Assembly: GCA_016617855.1 (NCBI GenBank)
Contig: JAECUM010028897.1
Span: forward strand, 1 to 64,000
Source: Megalonaias nervosa
Lineage: Eukaryota; Mollusca; Bivalvia; Unionida; Unionidae
Direction: 5' to 3'
DNA length: 64,000 bases
Shown: piece by piece, positions 13,464 through 23,413 of the stretch
Layout: each line of letters opens with the position of its first letter
Numbering within the stretch: the first letter of the stretch is position 1
Translations under genes and position numbers: made by a program
Notes under the pieces: generated by a model
Told to the model about the DNA's origin: nothing
The model's database searches: none
What the model saw: only the letters and a program-made list of their open reading frames with translations

Positions 13464-14579
13464 CAGCAGCAGCACACAGGCAAACACATTCACAGAAGCA
13501 GGGTAAATAGTTGAAAGAATACATTAAAATTACACCATGAATATTTACGAAACGAAAAATATACAATATGTCCGGCCAAACTTATTACGCAACTTCTCAT
13601 ACGTAAATAGAAAGTGTAACTTTTCACACAAAAGCAAATTAAGCAATCGATATTTGACACAATATTACGTTATGCTTCATAGGCAATGTTTGGCTGATTT
13701 TATGAGCATTTTCAATGCACCCATCGTTGCAGGCAAAAGATGATCACTGTTGCACATTGCATATGTTGCTTGGCTAAATGGCTTTTTAAATTTTGATGAA
13801 CTTGTACATTTATCATAACAAAATGATCGAGATTCCTCGGTATTTAAATTCTAAAGAAAGATCAATAATGATGATCATCATCATCATCGTCATCATTATC
13901 ATCCTCATCGTCGTCGTAATATCTTTATTTTAACTGTAACATAGGCCACATTGTTTCCTTATTTTCGTCGAGTTCAATAGTAAAGGAGGCAGATTATGAA
14001 GGATACAGTAATTGTTATCGCTTCTTTGCAAGTGGTTTGCAACATTTTCATAATGAGATCGTGTGCATACTGTTGAAGGCAAATAAAATTTCTAATATTG
14101 ATTGCACACTGCACAAAGTATTAAAAAGTATAGTCATCTTCTATCGCAGAATGGGCATTTTCGTTGTCAGTCAAATAATCTATTATACATGTATCTCCAC
14201 ACATATTAAACTAACCAGGAAGTTTTTGGAATATATACCCGTAGTTTATAATAAGAAACTGTTTTTATTTGGTTGCTACTTATTTGCTAACCTTTCATGT
14301 TCCCTGAAGTATCCGCCGTTTCTGAATAACACTTCTAGTCTTCTCCGAGTTGCTTTTCAATCTTCTTGGGCACCCGCACATAGGGGCAAGGGTGGGGTTG
14401 GGGTGGGGGTGCTCCCCCTCCCGGATTTCAATTTCTCGCATGTTTTGGACTGCATCCGTAAAACTTAATAGCCGACCACCACATGTTCCAACTCAACCCC
14501 AACCCCCTATAATTCTGCGGACGCCCCTCTCAATCTAAAATGTATTACAGCAAAGCCTATTCAATGCTGACTGTAACTA

Positions 14580-14603
14580 AAAAAAAAAAAAAAAAAAAAA
14601 AAA
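14580..14603. repeat. poly(A) tract
   Basis: 24 adenines. No target duplication or retrotransposon body was recognised next to it. Confidence 0.8.
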
Positions 14604-14619
14604 GAATTAAGTCATCATT

Positions 14620-16630
14620 GTACACCTGTGAGAGTAGTACTGCATACCGAAGTAAAACTCCATAAATATTTCCGAATTGTGTGCTTTCAAATCATTTAGA
14701 AATAACAAGAACAGAATAGAAAACAATATACATCCCTGTTTACCTAATGACGGACAATCTCACGAATAAGTCAAACCGATGGGTGTTGTAACACAAGTCT
14801 TCACAGCTTATAAATCGTCCGTTGCATTATTAACATCTTTGCTTGTGTTCTCGGTTATTAGTTTGTAGTACATCAGACAACGATTTATTCTCTCAAATGC
14901 TTTCTCATCATCAATAAAGACTGCATACTATCTACCTCTTTTTATAACATGTTTATGTATTAATGCATTTCAAGTAAATATATTCTCAGCTGTTGAATGC
15001 CCATTTCTGAACCCTCGATGTTCTTCGTGCTAAATATCATGTTCGTTTACCATTGCGGAAGTGGAGTAGCACCCGCCAAATCAACCAGTGCGTGGCAGGG
15101 GGAGTGAAGAAGACACCCGTGGGATCCAAAAATTCCCTTTTAAGGAACCTTTTTATTGGGAGAAGGACTCAAAATGTAGTCTTGCGCGGTGTGTGTGTGG
15201 GGGGATAATTTCTTGCTTTGTTTCTATAGAATTGACTGTGTAAAATGTTCTAAGTGCACTAAAGGGCTGCTATTTGACCATTCTATAATTTAAACCAAAT
15301 CAAAAGTATAACCTGTCCGATATATTAAAATTTCTAAGGTGTACAGGATTATTGTTTTGGGGTGGGTTTTAGAAAAATTTCATATAATCCACAGCTTTGT
15401 ATATAACTTGCAGACAAGTTTGTAGGGCATTATCAGGTTTTTTTTTCTTCAAATCTTTCAATCATTAATCTATATATTTGGAAAATACCTAGCTGGCAAG
15501 CAAATTAATGTATCCCTGTCTATATAAATCCTATTATACTATCCTTATCTAGGAATAGACATTTTCCCTATATTACAAATTTGTATTTTCAATGCAATAT
15601 ATAGCAATACTATGAATATTTTACATAGGTGCATTGGTTCAGCCATCTCTCCTATTTTAAATTCAGTTGATATACACCAGAGGTAACTTGCAACGTCCTT
15701 GTCCACAACACGACATTAGCTATTCAATTAAGATTTACAATTATTCAGCCTTACAATTAACAAAATCTAAGTAAATTCATCCTTACAGATTTGAATCCCG
15801 TCAGTCCACATTGGCCCAAAGAAAAACATTTAAACATTTTATGTAATAATTATCAAAACCGTCCTCATGAGCAATGAAGTCAGGCTCAGTAACTGCCTTG
15901 TTCGATGGAGCTAATTTTGGAACACTCCAATATGACGAAATGGTCAGCGACTTTTGATGTCAGAGAAGCGATCGGCTTCATATAACAAAAGTTATAGTAT
16001 ACTCTGGGGATGTAGATCATGTCGTTAGCAAAGATAAACGATTACAACATAAATCGAACGGCTCGATGTCATTGTACTCTATAATAAAAGGTAATGACTG
16101 AAATGTTTGTCTGAGGTAATATCACACGACTTGGCTACTCATATATAAAGTGACGTCACAATCAAACACACGCATGTATGATATAAGTATTTCTGTACCA
16201 TATCGACCAATTTTCACTAACACTAAAACAAGACCCCTCAGCATGTATACAGGAACAGTCAAGTGACATATATACAACACACACAAAAATTAGTCATCAA
16301 CCATGATACATGTAACCATATGATATTGTATTATTTACTTGCAGGTTCAACAAGTTTCAACTTATATACCATGCTTTCTTTCATAAAAACTGACACGCTC
16401 CCTGAATTAGGATTATGTAAATTGAATTCAATCTCTGATATTGTCAAAGCATTAGTATTAAATTATATTAAAATTCTCCTTTGCTCCAGTTTGAAAATAA
16501 ACCAAATATGTCAATATGATCAGCAGTAGCTTTCTTAGTCCTGAATGTCCGATAGCAGAATTTCAAATCAGCAACATCGTTTTATCAGATATACAATCAC
16601 TAGCATTCCTCGAGCCTCCGTCTAATCACT
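14620..16630. other. host intergenic DNA, no gene seen
   Basis: Unstructured AT-rich sequence with only short random open frames. Confidence 0.45.
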
Positions 16631-16631
16631 G

Positions 16632-16761
16632 CTGAGTGTTGGAGAGGACAACGCTTTGCTGAGTGTTGGAGAGGACAACTCTTTACTGAGCGTTCGAGAG
16701 GACAACGCTTTCCTGACTGTTCGAGAGGACAACGCTTTACTGAGTGTTCGAGAGGACAGCG
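16632..16761. repeat. 27-bp minisatellite, about 5 copies
   Basis: The unit starts CTGAGTGTTSGAGAGGACAA and ends CGCTTT plus one variable base. Copies differ mainly at TTGG versus TTCG. Confidence 0.9.
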
Positions 16762-16847
16762 CGTTTGCGTATCTTCATGTCTAGGTATTATTTCTTGTTA
16801 TCAATTACCGTCTATACTCACTTCTAAGTGCAAACAACATATATTCT

Positions 16848-17004
16848 GAGCCGCCGTAGCATAATGCGCCTACAGACCTGGGTCTATGTTGTTTGTTCTA
16901 CTGATTACTCCTAACAAACTGCACAAACCCAGACCTGCCGGCGCATCATGCGATAGCATATCTGGGTCTGTGCAGTTGCAGTTGGACTCGTCTTATAAGA
17001 GAGC
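16848..17004 (-). repeat. dispersed palindromic repeat, copy 2
   Basis: Inverse-orientation partner of 7138-7290. It also folds on itself: GCATAATGCGCC and AGACCTGGGTCTATG near the left end face inverse counterparts near 16930-16968. Confidence 0.6.
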
Positions 17005-17778
17005 TAGTTATGGTTTCTGAGATACGCAAAATCACCTTTTTTGAGCAACTATATAATGAACGGATAAAGCGTTGACCATTGACGTCCGACTCTTCAGAAA
17101 TGCGCATGTTAGGTCCAAGAGACGTAGTGCATTAATGTTATCAGTAGTTTCTTCTCTTGTTTTCCTTCTCTTGCGTCCTGTCTCCCCCTTTTTAAATCAT
17201 TTAAACGTATTTTTCTTTTTATCATCTAACGCTACTTTTCTAACGCATGTTCTTTATCCATACAGCGCATGGGTAGCTCGAAAGCTGGTATTCATGTTTA
17301 CTTTGACTTTATTCCGTGTGTCTGCTCAATTAAAATATTTGATCCATTCATATCGAGTTTCTGGCTTATGTAATGCCTAATCGGTAGTTCTGTGTCACTC
17401 AGTTTCCCACCTCTATGCTCAGGCAAGCTATAAAACACAAGACTTCTTGCCGAGATTGAGCTATCCGGTTTTCCATTTTCTTTTTAAATTTAATTTATCT
17501 GTAGTTCTCAGCATGCAATCACGCCGCTTAGCTCATTAACATTTTGTTTTTTCCATCTGTGAGAAACATCCTATTCTGAATCCAAACTTCCCGTTTGAAA
17601 CATTCACTTTCTTTGCGTACACTAAAACACAACAGAGTAACATGCGTTCAGTTACGAAGTGTATGCTTTGTGACTGAATGCAAGCCAATCTGTTCTATTA
17701 TAGTGAGTGCTTGCACGATTACTGCATGATATCCGTCACACAAATATTCCGGGCTATCAGACATGATGATGGTAATGT

Positions 17779-18001
17779 GGTTTGTGGGCTTAAAGCCATT
17801 TTTCAGCACATGATAGGTTATAGATGGCGGCCAGTATATCTAGTGGAGGAAAAATCCGGGAAAACCTCTTGAAGAACTACTTACTCACGGAAGCTACTGG
17901 CTAGCTCTCTCACATACCAACATTGGCTGAACCTGAGGCTCGAACTTACAGACAGAGGTGAGATGGCAGTGATCGGTAAATGCGAGCGCCTTAGACCACA
18001 T
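17779..18001 (-). repeat. tRNA-derived SINE, family C, copy 1
   Basis: On the minus strand it starts GTGGTCTAAGGCGCTCGC, like a tRNA A-box arm. It matches 40981-41210 through its length, sharing GAGAGAGCT-AGCCAGTAGCTTC-like and CCTATCATGTG strings and ending with an ATG-GCTTTAAGCC-type tail. Confidence 0.75.
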
Positions 18002-18126
18002 GATTCATGATTGTAATTCTTACAGACGACATGTTACTTTGCATCATGGGATTCTGAAAGTCCGATGAAACTTTTGATTGATCATAATAAATTGATCGAG
18101 ATTCTTCAGCCTTAAAATCCGCATAT

Positions 18127-18140
18127 AAATAAATAGATAA

Positions 18141-18179
<39 letters not shown>

Positions 18180-18182
18180 ATA
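18127..18182. repeat. (AAAT)n microsatellite
   Basis: Tetranucleotide run of about 13 units. Confidence 0.95.
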
Positions 18183-18189
18183 CAAATGT

Positions 18190-19939
18190 CCAGAAAGAGA
18201 AAACTAAGCCGACAGTTCGAGAATGCGTTAAATTCTCTTTATTTTGTATTGGCACCCAGACCTTAAAATAGCGAATAACAGTTTAAAAAGTCTAATAATA
18301 GAATTCTAAACGAAGGTTTTCACCCATCCTTATATCTTCTACAAGTTGCATTTTAAAATTATTTTGAATTTTTTTATTATTATTCCCATAATAGGTTGAC
18401 AGTTGAGTCGGGAATACCATCCGAAGGTCACTTTACAATCAAACATAATCTAGGGACAATAAATGAAGTGTGCACAAAGTGAGAAAAAAAAAATATTTAT
18501 AAAATAATTTTCTTATGAAAATCAAATCGAATAAAACAACTCTGTACAAACTGACATCCTGTATCTTTAATTAGAACACGCTCTCGAAATATACGATCTA
18601 TTTTGATTACTTTATTCATCTTTTTAAACTCGTTCTTTAGATCGTTTACAAGGTCCTTCGAGACAACTTTCATTTACCAGAGAACTCGAAATTGCTACAA
18701 TAAAAGGACAACTGGAAAGAGAAGGAATGATAATGTTGTTATTTCAAGTGTTTTTAAGTTTCTCCTCAAACAGACCATGTTCTAGTAAAAATGAAGCGTA
18801 CAAATACGTAAGGATAATATTTATCCTAAATCTAGACCATCAGAACAAGACGGACAATAATCAATCATTCGTAAATAAATTCTAAATTTCTAGGTCTTCG
18901 AAGAGAAAACCCATATGAAATCATATTTTATTGTACAATTGTGCAACACCTTCATTGCCAGACCTGAATGTTTGCAAAATAAATTCGATACAAGTGCAAC
19001 AAGTACAAAAGAAACACGATGCCTTACTGAGACAAGAGTCCGCTGTTAACGTTAAACAGTCAAGGGTGTTTCTTATATAAAGGACAAATACATAGCAATT
19101 GTCTTCCAGTATTCCTAAGGGTTCAGTATGAGCAATGTACTTTCTAAAGCAGTGTATTTTAATGCAGGTTCGCACGTTGCATAACTATTTCTTACGAGTT
19201 CCCTTTCTTCTATTAATGACTTATAGTGGTCTTGTTTTTTCTTCATGAATAAAAGCAACAATAAAAAAGAATCTCCGTTACGTTGTTTCATTGTTTGAAA
19301 TCGATCGAAATTAAATATTCAGAATTTGAAAAAGCAATCATCTCTCCTGCTCTTTCCAGCATTGGAGAGATAGTAGGGTGGTCTTAGGCCGATTGGACCG
19401 ATTTGGCCCAATCGGGCCCCGCGTCACAGGGGTTCCGCGCGTTAGTAATTTTTAAAAATATATCTAAAGAGAGAAAGTAATCTTAAAACGATGGAAGAAA
19501 ACTTTAAGTTCAGTATCAAATAAACTTGATTAATAGTTTATTCCCAAATGCCGAGCTTACAGGGCGCCCCGCCAAAATGAATCGGGCCCCGCGTTTGCTA
19601 AGGCCGTTACTGAGAGTGAGATCGGTATCTTTGACTTACAATTTAATCGGACAATGTTATAGAAAAACTGGATATATGCCGTTACAAAAGTGATACAGTA
19701 AATATGTCTAGTGGGTTTATTATGTATCGCAAAAAGGCTTTTAGCGCGAATAAATATAAATTACCAATTATCATTTAGAATTGAATACATTTAGGGTAAT
19801 ATACCATCATGTAATTTTCTACATGTAACATTCATTCTTACATAATCGGGCAAGGTTTGACTGGCATGACGTGTTCGTTTTTGTGACGTAAACGGCACTC
19901 AAAACCATATTCCACACAGTTACTTTTCCATACAGCTCT
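18190..19939. other. host DNA left of the Polinton, no gene seen
   Basis: AT-rich host sequence. Two GGGCCCCGCG-containing patches at about 19380-19440 and 19575-19610 resemble each other and might be remnants of one repeat, but no clean termini are visible. The Polinton target site follows at 19940. Confidence 0.45.
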
Positions 19940-19945
19940 GATAAT
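19940..19945. repeat. Polinton target-site duplication, left
   Basis: GATAAT directly abuts the AGTAGTG terminus and is repeated exactly at 35453-35458. Six base pairs is the usual Polinton duplication length. Confidence 0.95.
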
Positions 19946-20382
19946 AGTAGTGAAGGGGGGCAAATTAGGGTTTATGGGACTTCTATGTTGAAATAGGGTC
20001 CCGGCAATATAGGGTCTATGGGACTTTAACATGGGTGGGCTACACTAGGTTCAGTGGGAATTTAACGAAGGGAATGTATAGCGACAATGGACTGGGCATG
20101 TCTAGGATCAATAAAAATTGGAGGGGGGTGACGTCACGGTGCTAGACACTGGCAACAATATTGCAAGTTGCTGACCTCAATCGGACGGAACAGTGTGGCA
20201 AGGGGCTGACCTGAATACGCGCTACTCTAGGGACAAATGGAGACATAGACATAGAGACGTGGTGATGACAGGGTTAGAGACACGGTTAGAGACATAGACA
20301 GAGACATAGACATACATAGATTTATGAACATAAATCTATCACGCAAAATATCGACTAAAAATTTGTAGGCAAGAGAGAATAG
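19946..20382 (+). repeat. Polinton left terminal inverted repeat
   Basis: Starts AGTAGTGAAGGGGGGCA and is matched, inverted, by 35030-35452 with scattered substitutions and small indels (roughly nine bases in ten by eye). The inner part holds repeated GAGACATAGACATAG-like words and a 22-bp palindrome at 20317-20338. The match stops at GAGAGAATAG, immediately before the 3' processing signal of the leftmost gene. Confidence 0.95.
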
Positions 20383-20421
20383 ATATCTTTTCGAGGTAAT
20401 GGAGTGGCCCTGAAAAGGGCC
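20383..20421 (-). terminator. histone-type 3' stem-loop and downstream element, gene A
   Basis: On the minus strand 20421-20406 reads GGCCCTTTTCAGGGCC, a perfect 6-bp stem with a TTTC loop, fitting the metazoan histone mRNA consensus GGYYCTTYTNAGRRCC. It is followed by ACTCC and, about 12 nt further, CGAAAAGA, like the histone downstream element recognised by U7 snRNA. The stem starts 13 nt after the gene A stop codon. No AATAAA lies between gene and stem-loop. Confidence 0.8.
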
Positions 20422-20434
20422 TATTAACTTTCTT

Positions 20435-20686
20435 CTATTTTCTCTCCTCTCTTCTTCTCCTCCACCAACTACTCATCTTCTCCATCACATTTTTCGTCTT
20501 CTTCTTTTTCTCCTCCTCCTCCTCCTTTTTCTTTTTCTCCTCTTGTTTCCTCTGTTCGTTTTCTTCTTCTTTCATCAATTTTTCGTTGTAAGTTCTTATC
20601 TGTTCTTTTTCCTCTTTGTCCTCTTTTTCTTCCTTGATCATTTCTCTCAATCGGTCCTTAGCCTTCCTTAAACTGTTAATCTCCAT
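20435..20686 (-). CDS. gene A: small Glu/Lys-rich coiled-coil protein (83 aa)
   Basis: Open reading frame of 83 codons from ATG at 20686 to TAG at 20435. It begins MEINSLRKAKDRLREM, continues as an almost uninterrupted heptad-rich Glu/Lys/Gln helix, and ends in a basic tail with two tryptophans (SSWWRRRREERK). No enzyme domain is visible. A long charged coiled coil suggests a structural or nucleic-acid-associated role; this is inference. It is the leftmost gene, transcribed outward towards the left TIR, and is followed 13 nt later by a perfect histone-type stem-loop. Its upstream sequence has GGGATG and TATAGCC but no clear TATA box. Low-complexity composition means coding status rests on the intact frame, the ATG and the 3' signal. 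Confidence 0.6.
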   Translation of the reverse strand: MEINSLRKAKDRLREMIKEEKEDKEEKEQIRTYNEKLMKEEENEQRKQEEKKKKEEEEEKKKKTKNVMEKMSSWWRRRREERK

Positions 20687-21180
20687 CTTTACACGGTGGG
20701 GGCTATAACACCCATCCCCAGATTGTCCAGCACCTCTTGAGAGTGCTAACCTAAAATAAAAGTTTTATACAAAACAACACACTAATACAAACAAAACCAC
20801 AATACTTTTTATCAATACATAGCTGGAGAAGGAAAGTTTTATTTACAAAACACACCATTACCTACAATCGTATCAGCAAAGGAGTTAGTGTTTATAGTCA
20901 CACTACTTCATATTCACACAAAACAAACACTCATGAGTGTAGGGACACGGGGTTTGTTAAGGGAAGAAAGACACACACACGTACGCGCAAGCACACAAAC
21001 ACAAACAAAGAAACCCCACACACAAACACACACAGGTACGCGCACGCACACAAACACAAACAAAAACACACACACAAACACACACACGTACGCGCACGCA
21101 CACAAACACAAACAAAAAAACCCACCCACCCCCACACACATACCCACACAAACACACACATAATTATATGATTGGCAACT
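20687..21180. other. spacer between genes A and B
   Basis: Non-coding. It contains TATAG-CACACT strings that also occur at about 22040, so this spacer and the B-C spacer are related copies. The right half is the AC-rich minisatellite. Frames reading through the AC repeat on both strands are artefacts of the repeat. Confidence 0.6.
20971..21160. repeat. AC-rich minisatellite, units of about 52-55 bp
   Basis: Three units start GTACGCGCAMGCACACAAAC at 20981, 21036 and 21088. Each then runs through ACAAAC and CACACA repeats. The CpG-containing GTACGCGCACGC core stands out from the surrounding AT-rich sequence. Confidence 0.9.
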
Positions 21181-21813
21181 TAATCAGTATCTTTTTCTAG
21201 AGATCTGGTTAGCCCTGAGAAGTGCTGTTTTTTTTCTAACTCGAAATGCACCTGGTTAATGGTGACACCTCCCAGGCCGGGCACCACACACGCATCGCCG
21301 ACTCCAGTCATTCTCCCAATTAATGCGTGTGGTTGGGAGCGCAGATGGTTGATGAGTGACCTCATCATCCCAGTTTTCACGTTAAGGATAGTGAAGACTT
21401 GCTTCCTCTGTCTTCTCCTATGCCAGACCCGGGGATCATTAGGTCTCTGCGGCTCCCACTCTTGCCGCTATCTCTCCAACTCTTCGTCCCAGTTTTCCAT
21501 CTGGGCGACAGCGGCTCTTGGTACTGGTGGTAGTGGTTGTGGCTGTGGCTGACGTGGTGGTAGAGGTGATGGCGTCCTCACCTCAGGCTTGACCTAACAC
21601 GTTTGCCTAAGTACGAGGTGAAGCAAGATCTGTTTTTCTTTTCCTTCTCCTCTTCTTTCTTCTTTTTTCCACCTCTTCCTCAAGTCTGGCACTTTCTGCA
21701 ATGGCCTCCATGGCCAGCTCATCCAGGAGTCGCATGGCATACTCCAGGTGCATTTGGAGTTCCAACAATTTGCTGATTCTGCTAATCTTCTTTGAACTTA
21801 ATCAGTGAACGAT
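21180..21813 (-). pseudogene. gene B: coiled-coil protein, broken
   Basis: Minus-strand coding relic. The N-terminal part is a leucine-rich helix (SKLLELQMHLEYAMRLLDEL, about 21777-21718) followed by Glu/Arg/Lys helix, a Pro/Gln stretch (PPRQPQPQPLPP near 21540), a Trp/Arg-rich part and a C-terminal segment with TILNVKTGMMRSLINHL. No known family was recognised. Breaks: TGA at 21804-21802, a frame change in the Lys/Arg-rich stretch near 21660, another before about 21590, and TAG at 21470-21468. The aligned start (see gene C) is ATC at 21813, so the first usable ATG is 21753. The true stop may be TAG at 21238 or TAA at 21180. Its promoter and 3' end resemble those of gene C, and it ends at a histone-type stem-loop. 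Confidence 0.55.
21187..21226 (-). terminator. histone-type 3' stem-loop and downstream element, gene B
   Basis: Minus strand 21226-21211 reads AGCACTTCTCAGGGCT: six-base arms with one A-G mismatch and loop TCTC, followed by AACCA. GAAAAAGA follows about 14 nt downstream. The 5' flank is A-rich, as in histone mRNAs. Weaker than the gene A copy but at the same position relative to its gene. Confidence 0.65.
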
Positions 21814-21856
21814 GGGTAGCCAGACTGACCAACGCCTCGCTTCATATTTCTAGTGT

Positions 21857-21879
21857 ACGGACGTGAAGGAAAACATCCC
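21857..21879 (-). promoter_or_regulatory. upstream element shared by genes B and C
   Basis: Reads ACGGACGTGAAGGAAAACATCCC on the plus strand and matches 22612-22634 at 19 of 23 positions. On the minus strand it is followed by TAGAAATA where gene C has TATAAAT, and then by CAGTCTG, also shared. A duplicated core promoter is the simplest reading. Confidence 0.5.
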
Positions 21880-22138
21880 CCTTACATAAAAACTAACAAT
21901 ACCCATTCCACCATCAATAACATGGAACGCACGGACCTAAAAGAAACAAACACGTTAACTTTTTTCCTACAAACACACTTTAGTACCACTCATACATATA
22001 AAAAACAAATAGACTATCTTACAAGCCAGAGAAACGAAGTGTTTATAGGCACACTTCTATTTTATTCAACTTACAAACACACAGAAAATTATATAATTGG
22101 CAATTTGACTACAATCTCTTTTCTGGATTGTTGGGGGT
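21880..22138. other. spacer between genes B and C
   Basis: Non-coding, AT-rich with ACAAACAC words. The stretch GTGTTTATAGGCACACTTCT at about 22040 and AATTATATAATTGGCAA at about 22086 have counterparts at about 20889 and 21160, which shows that the spacers were duplicated with the genes. Confidence 0.6.
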
Positions 22139-22154
22139 AGCCCTGAAAAGGGTT
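22112..22154 (-). terminator. histone-type 3' stem-loop and downstream element, gene C
   Basis: Minus strand 22154-22139 reads AACCCTTTTCAGGGCT (one mismatch in six pairs, loop TTTC), followed by ACCCCC and, about 15 nt on, AGAAAAGAGA. The stem starts 28 nt after the gene C stop. Confidence 0.75.
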
Positions 22155-22182
22155 GTTTTGTTGACGGGGTTATGACCATCTT

Positions 22183-22568
22183 TTATCGTCTAAGATTGCG
22201 TTCCCGTCTAGCTACAGGCTTTCCCACATAATAGGATCTGCTTCTTCGGAAGGAGAAGGAGAACTCTTTCGTGTCCACATTGCAGTCCACAAAAGCTCTG
22301 TCTGACTCCTGCTGTTGTTTCTGCTGCTGTTGTTGTTGTTCTCTCTGCTGTTTCTGAAGTCTGTACTTCTCGATCCATTCTTCTTGCTCCTTCTTGATTT
22401 CATATTTAACACCTCTTCTATCAGGTCTTGGGCCAATTCAGCATCCTGACATCTTCAATCTCATCAGGCTTGGGTATCAGGTTTTACCTGATCCGATGCA
22501 AATTCACTGGGGCTACGTTCAGCTTTGCTAGTCTTGAACACATCTTCATAGATTGACGAGTCAACAAT
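22183..22568 (-). pseudogene. gene C: Gln-rich coiled-coil protein, broken
   Basis: Minus-strand relic of about 125 codons in three frame segments. The N-terminal part reads VDSSIYEDVFKTSKAERSP, then an acidic PKPDEIEDVRMLNWP segment, then a Glu/Gln-rich helix ending in a basic tail (ARRERNLRR) before TAA at 22185-22183. The family was not recognised; composition and position match genes A and B. Breaks: frame changes near 22470 and 22440. The expected start shows ATT at 22568 instead of ATG. It has its own TATA box (22601-22595), an upstream element shared with gene B and a histone-type stem-loop 28 nt after the stop, so it looks like a self-contained single-gene transcription unit. Confidence 0.6.
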
Positions 22569-22594
22569 GGATGGTCAGACTGGAGACCGCCCCG

Positions 22595-22634
22595 ATTTAT
22601 ATGGCTCAAGCGCGGACGCGATAGAAAACATCCC
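22595..22634 (-). promoter_or_regulatory. gene C promoter: shared element plus TATA box
   Basis: On the minus strand the element GGGATGTTTTCTATCGCGTC at 22634-22615 is followed by CCATATAAATCGGGG. The TATA box is 22601-22595. The expected start region falls on CAGTCTGACC, an initiator-like sequence also found in gene B. Confidence 0.65.
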
Positions 22635-22719
22635 TACGATTTTGGGGTATTAACGCTATAACTCATCTCATGGTGAGGGACAGAGAGAAGGCAAAGAGCA
22701 TAGATAGTGAAAACCAAAA

Positions 22720-22768
22720 TTTATTGAAACAAACCACAAACACTTTTTCAAACGATAACATTTTTATT
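22720..22768 (-). terminator. two AATAAA polyadenylation signals of the capsid-protease unit
   Basis: Minus-strand AATAAA occurs at 22768-22763 and 22725-22720, about 50 and 93 nt after the protease stop codon. This unit therefore appears to use ordinary cleavage and polyadenylation, unlike the stem-loop genes to its left. Confidence 0.65.
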
Positions 22769-22817
22769 CAACCAACAAACAACCAAACAATTAAATAACA
22801 TCTACACATTTTTTTTT

Positions 22818-23381
22818 TCAAATAAATTTTTGACAAGGTTGACAACGTTGTGAAGTCAAGTTAGACTTCCACTGATGGAGGTCATTTTTCCATTGATGTA
22901 CTCTACGTTTCCTAGCTAAAGACAAGAGATATCCATAATGGTCACAAAACCATCGATCTACTTTTTCATCGTTTCTAGAAGAGTCATGATCAAAATAAGT
23001 CACTAAATGTTCTAAGGGATATCCACGACTGCGTTGATGAAGAAAATACACACAACATTGTCCACACACCATGGAATCTTTGCCTTGTAATTTCACATTA
23101 TTTAATCGTGTCTTCTGGATATTTCTTCTCATAAAGTAGATGATATCGTCTTCCAAAGGTGGTAATCCGCACGAATCAAAATACTCCACACAGGCATCGT
23201 GGGAAAAGTAGACGGTTACCCAGTGGGTTCCTGAGAGATGACTGTCGACCGTGTTGATGACATAAGATTGATGGTCTTTAGATTTGCGATGAGGAAGTTC
23301 ATCTTTAGTGCACATGACAGGATTCCAAGAAGCGGCGTACGAACTGTTTTTCAAAAAGTAATGAAGTTCACAGGCATCCAT
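22818..23381 (-). CDS. PRO: adenovirus-type (Ulp1-like) cysteine protease, Polinton PRO
   Basis: Intact 187-codon frame starting at ATG 23381. In adenoviruses and Polintons this protease is thought to process capsid and core proteins during virion maturation. Visible catalytic residues in the right order: His53 in GTHWVTVYF, Asp69 in EYFDSCG, Gln99 in KLQGKDS and Cys110 in CGQCCVYFL. The C-terminal 40 residues are basic and Trp-rich. It is the last gene of the packed late cluster, about 32 nt after the preceding stop, with AATAAA signals after it. It is the only recognised enzyme in the element with an undamaged frame and full active site, which suggests recent decay elsewhere or chance. Confidence 0.93.
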   Translation of the reverse strand: MDACELHYFLKNSSYAASWNPVMCTKDELPHRKSKDHQSYVINTVDSHLSGTHWVTVYFSHDACVEYFDSCGLPPLEDDIIYFMRRNIQKTRLNNVKLQGKDSMVCGQCCVYFLHQRSRGYPLEHLVTYFDHDSSRNDEKVDRWFCDHYGYLLSLARKRRVHQWKNDLHQWKSNLTSQRCQPCQKFI

Positions 23382-23413
23382 TTTTGTCTTGTTTCACAGG
23401 TGATAATAAGTCA

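Noticed and set aside
14037..14468. 143-codon plus-strand open frame in the left flank
   Set aside because: Composition looks random and no homologue or motif was recognised.
19380..19610. GGGCCCCGCG patches left of the Polinton as ends of a hAT-like element
   Set aside because: The two patches are similar but no matching termini or target duplication could be found.
20731..20755. AGCACTCTCAAGAGGTGCT as a fifth histone-type stem-loop
   Set aside because: The loop and flanks do not fit (no four-base TTTC-type loop, no ACCCA flank), and it lies upstream of gene A rather than after a gene.
20888..21163. Frames of 66-91 codons on both strands through the AC repeat
   Set aside because: They are products of low-complexity repeat (Thr/His or Val/Cys runs) and have no gene context.
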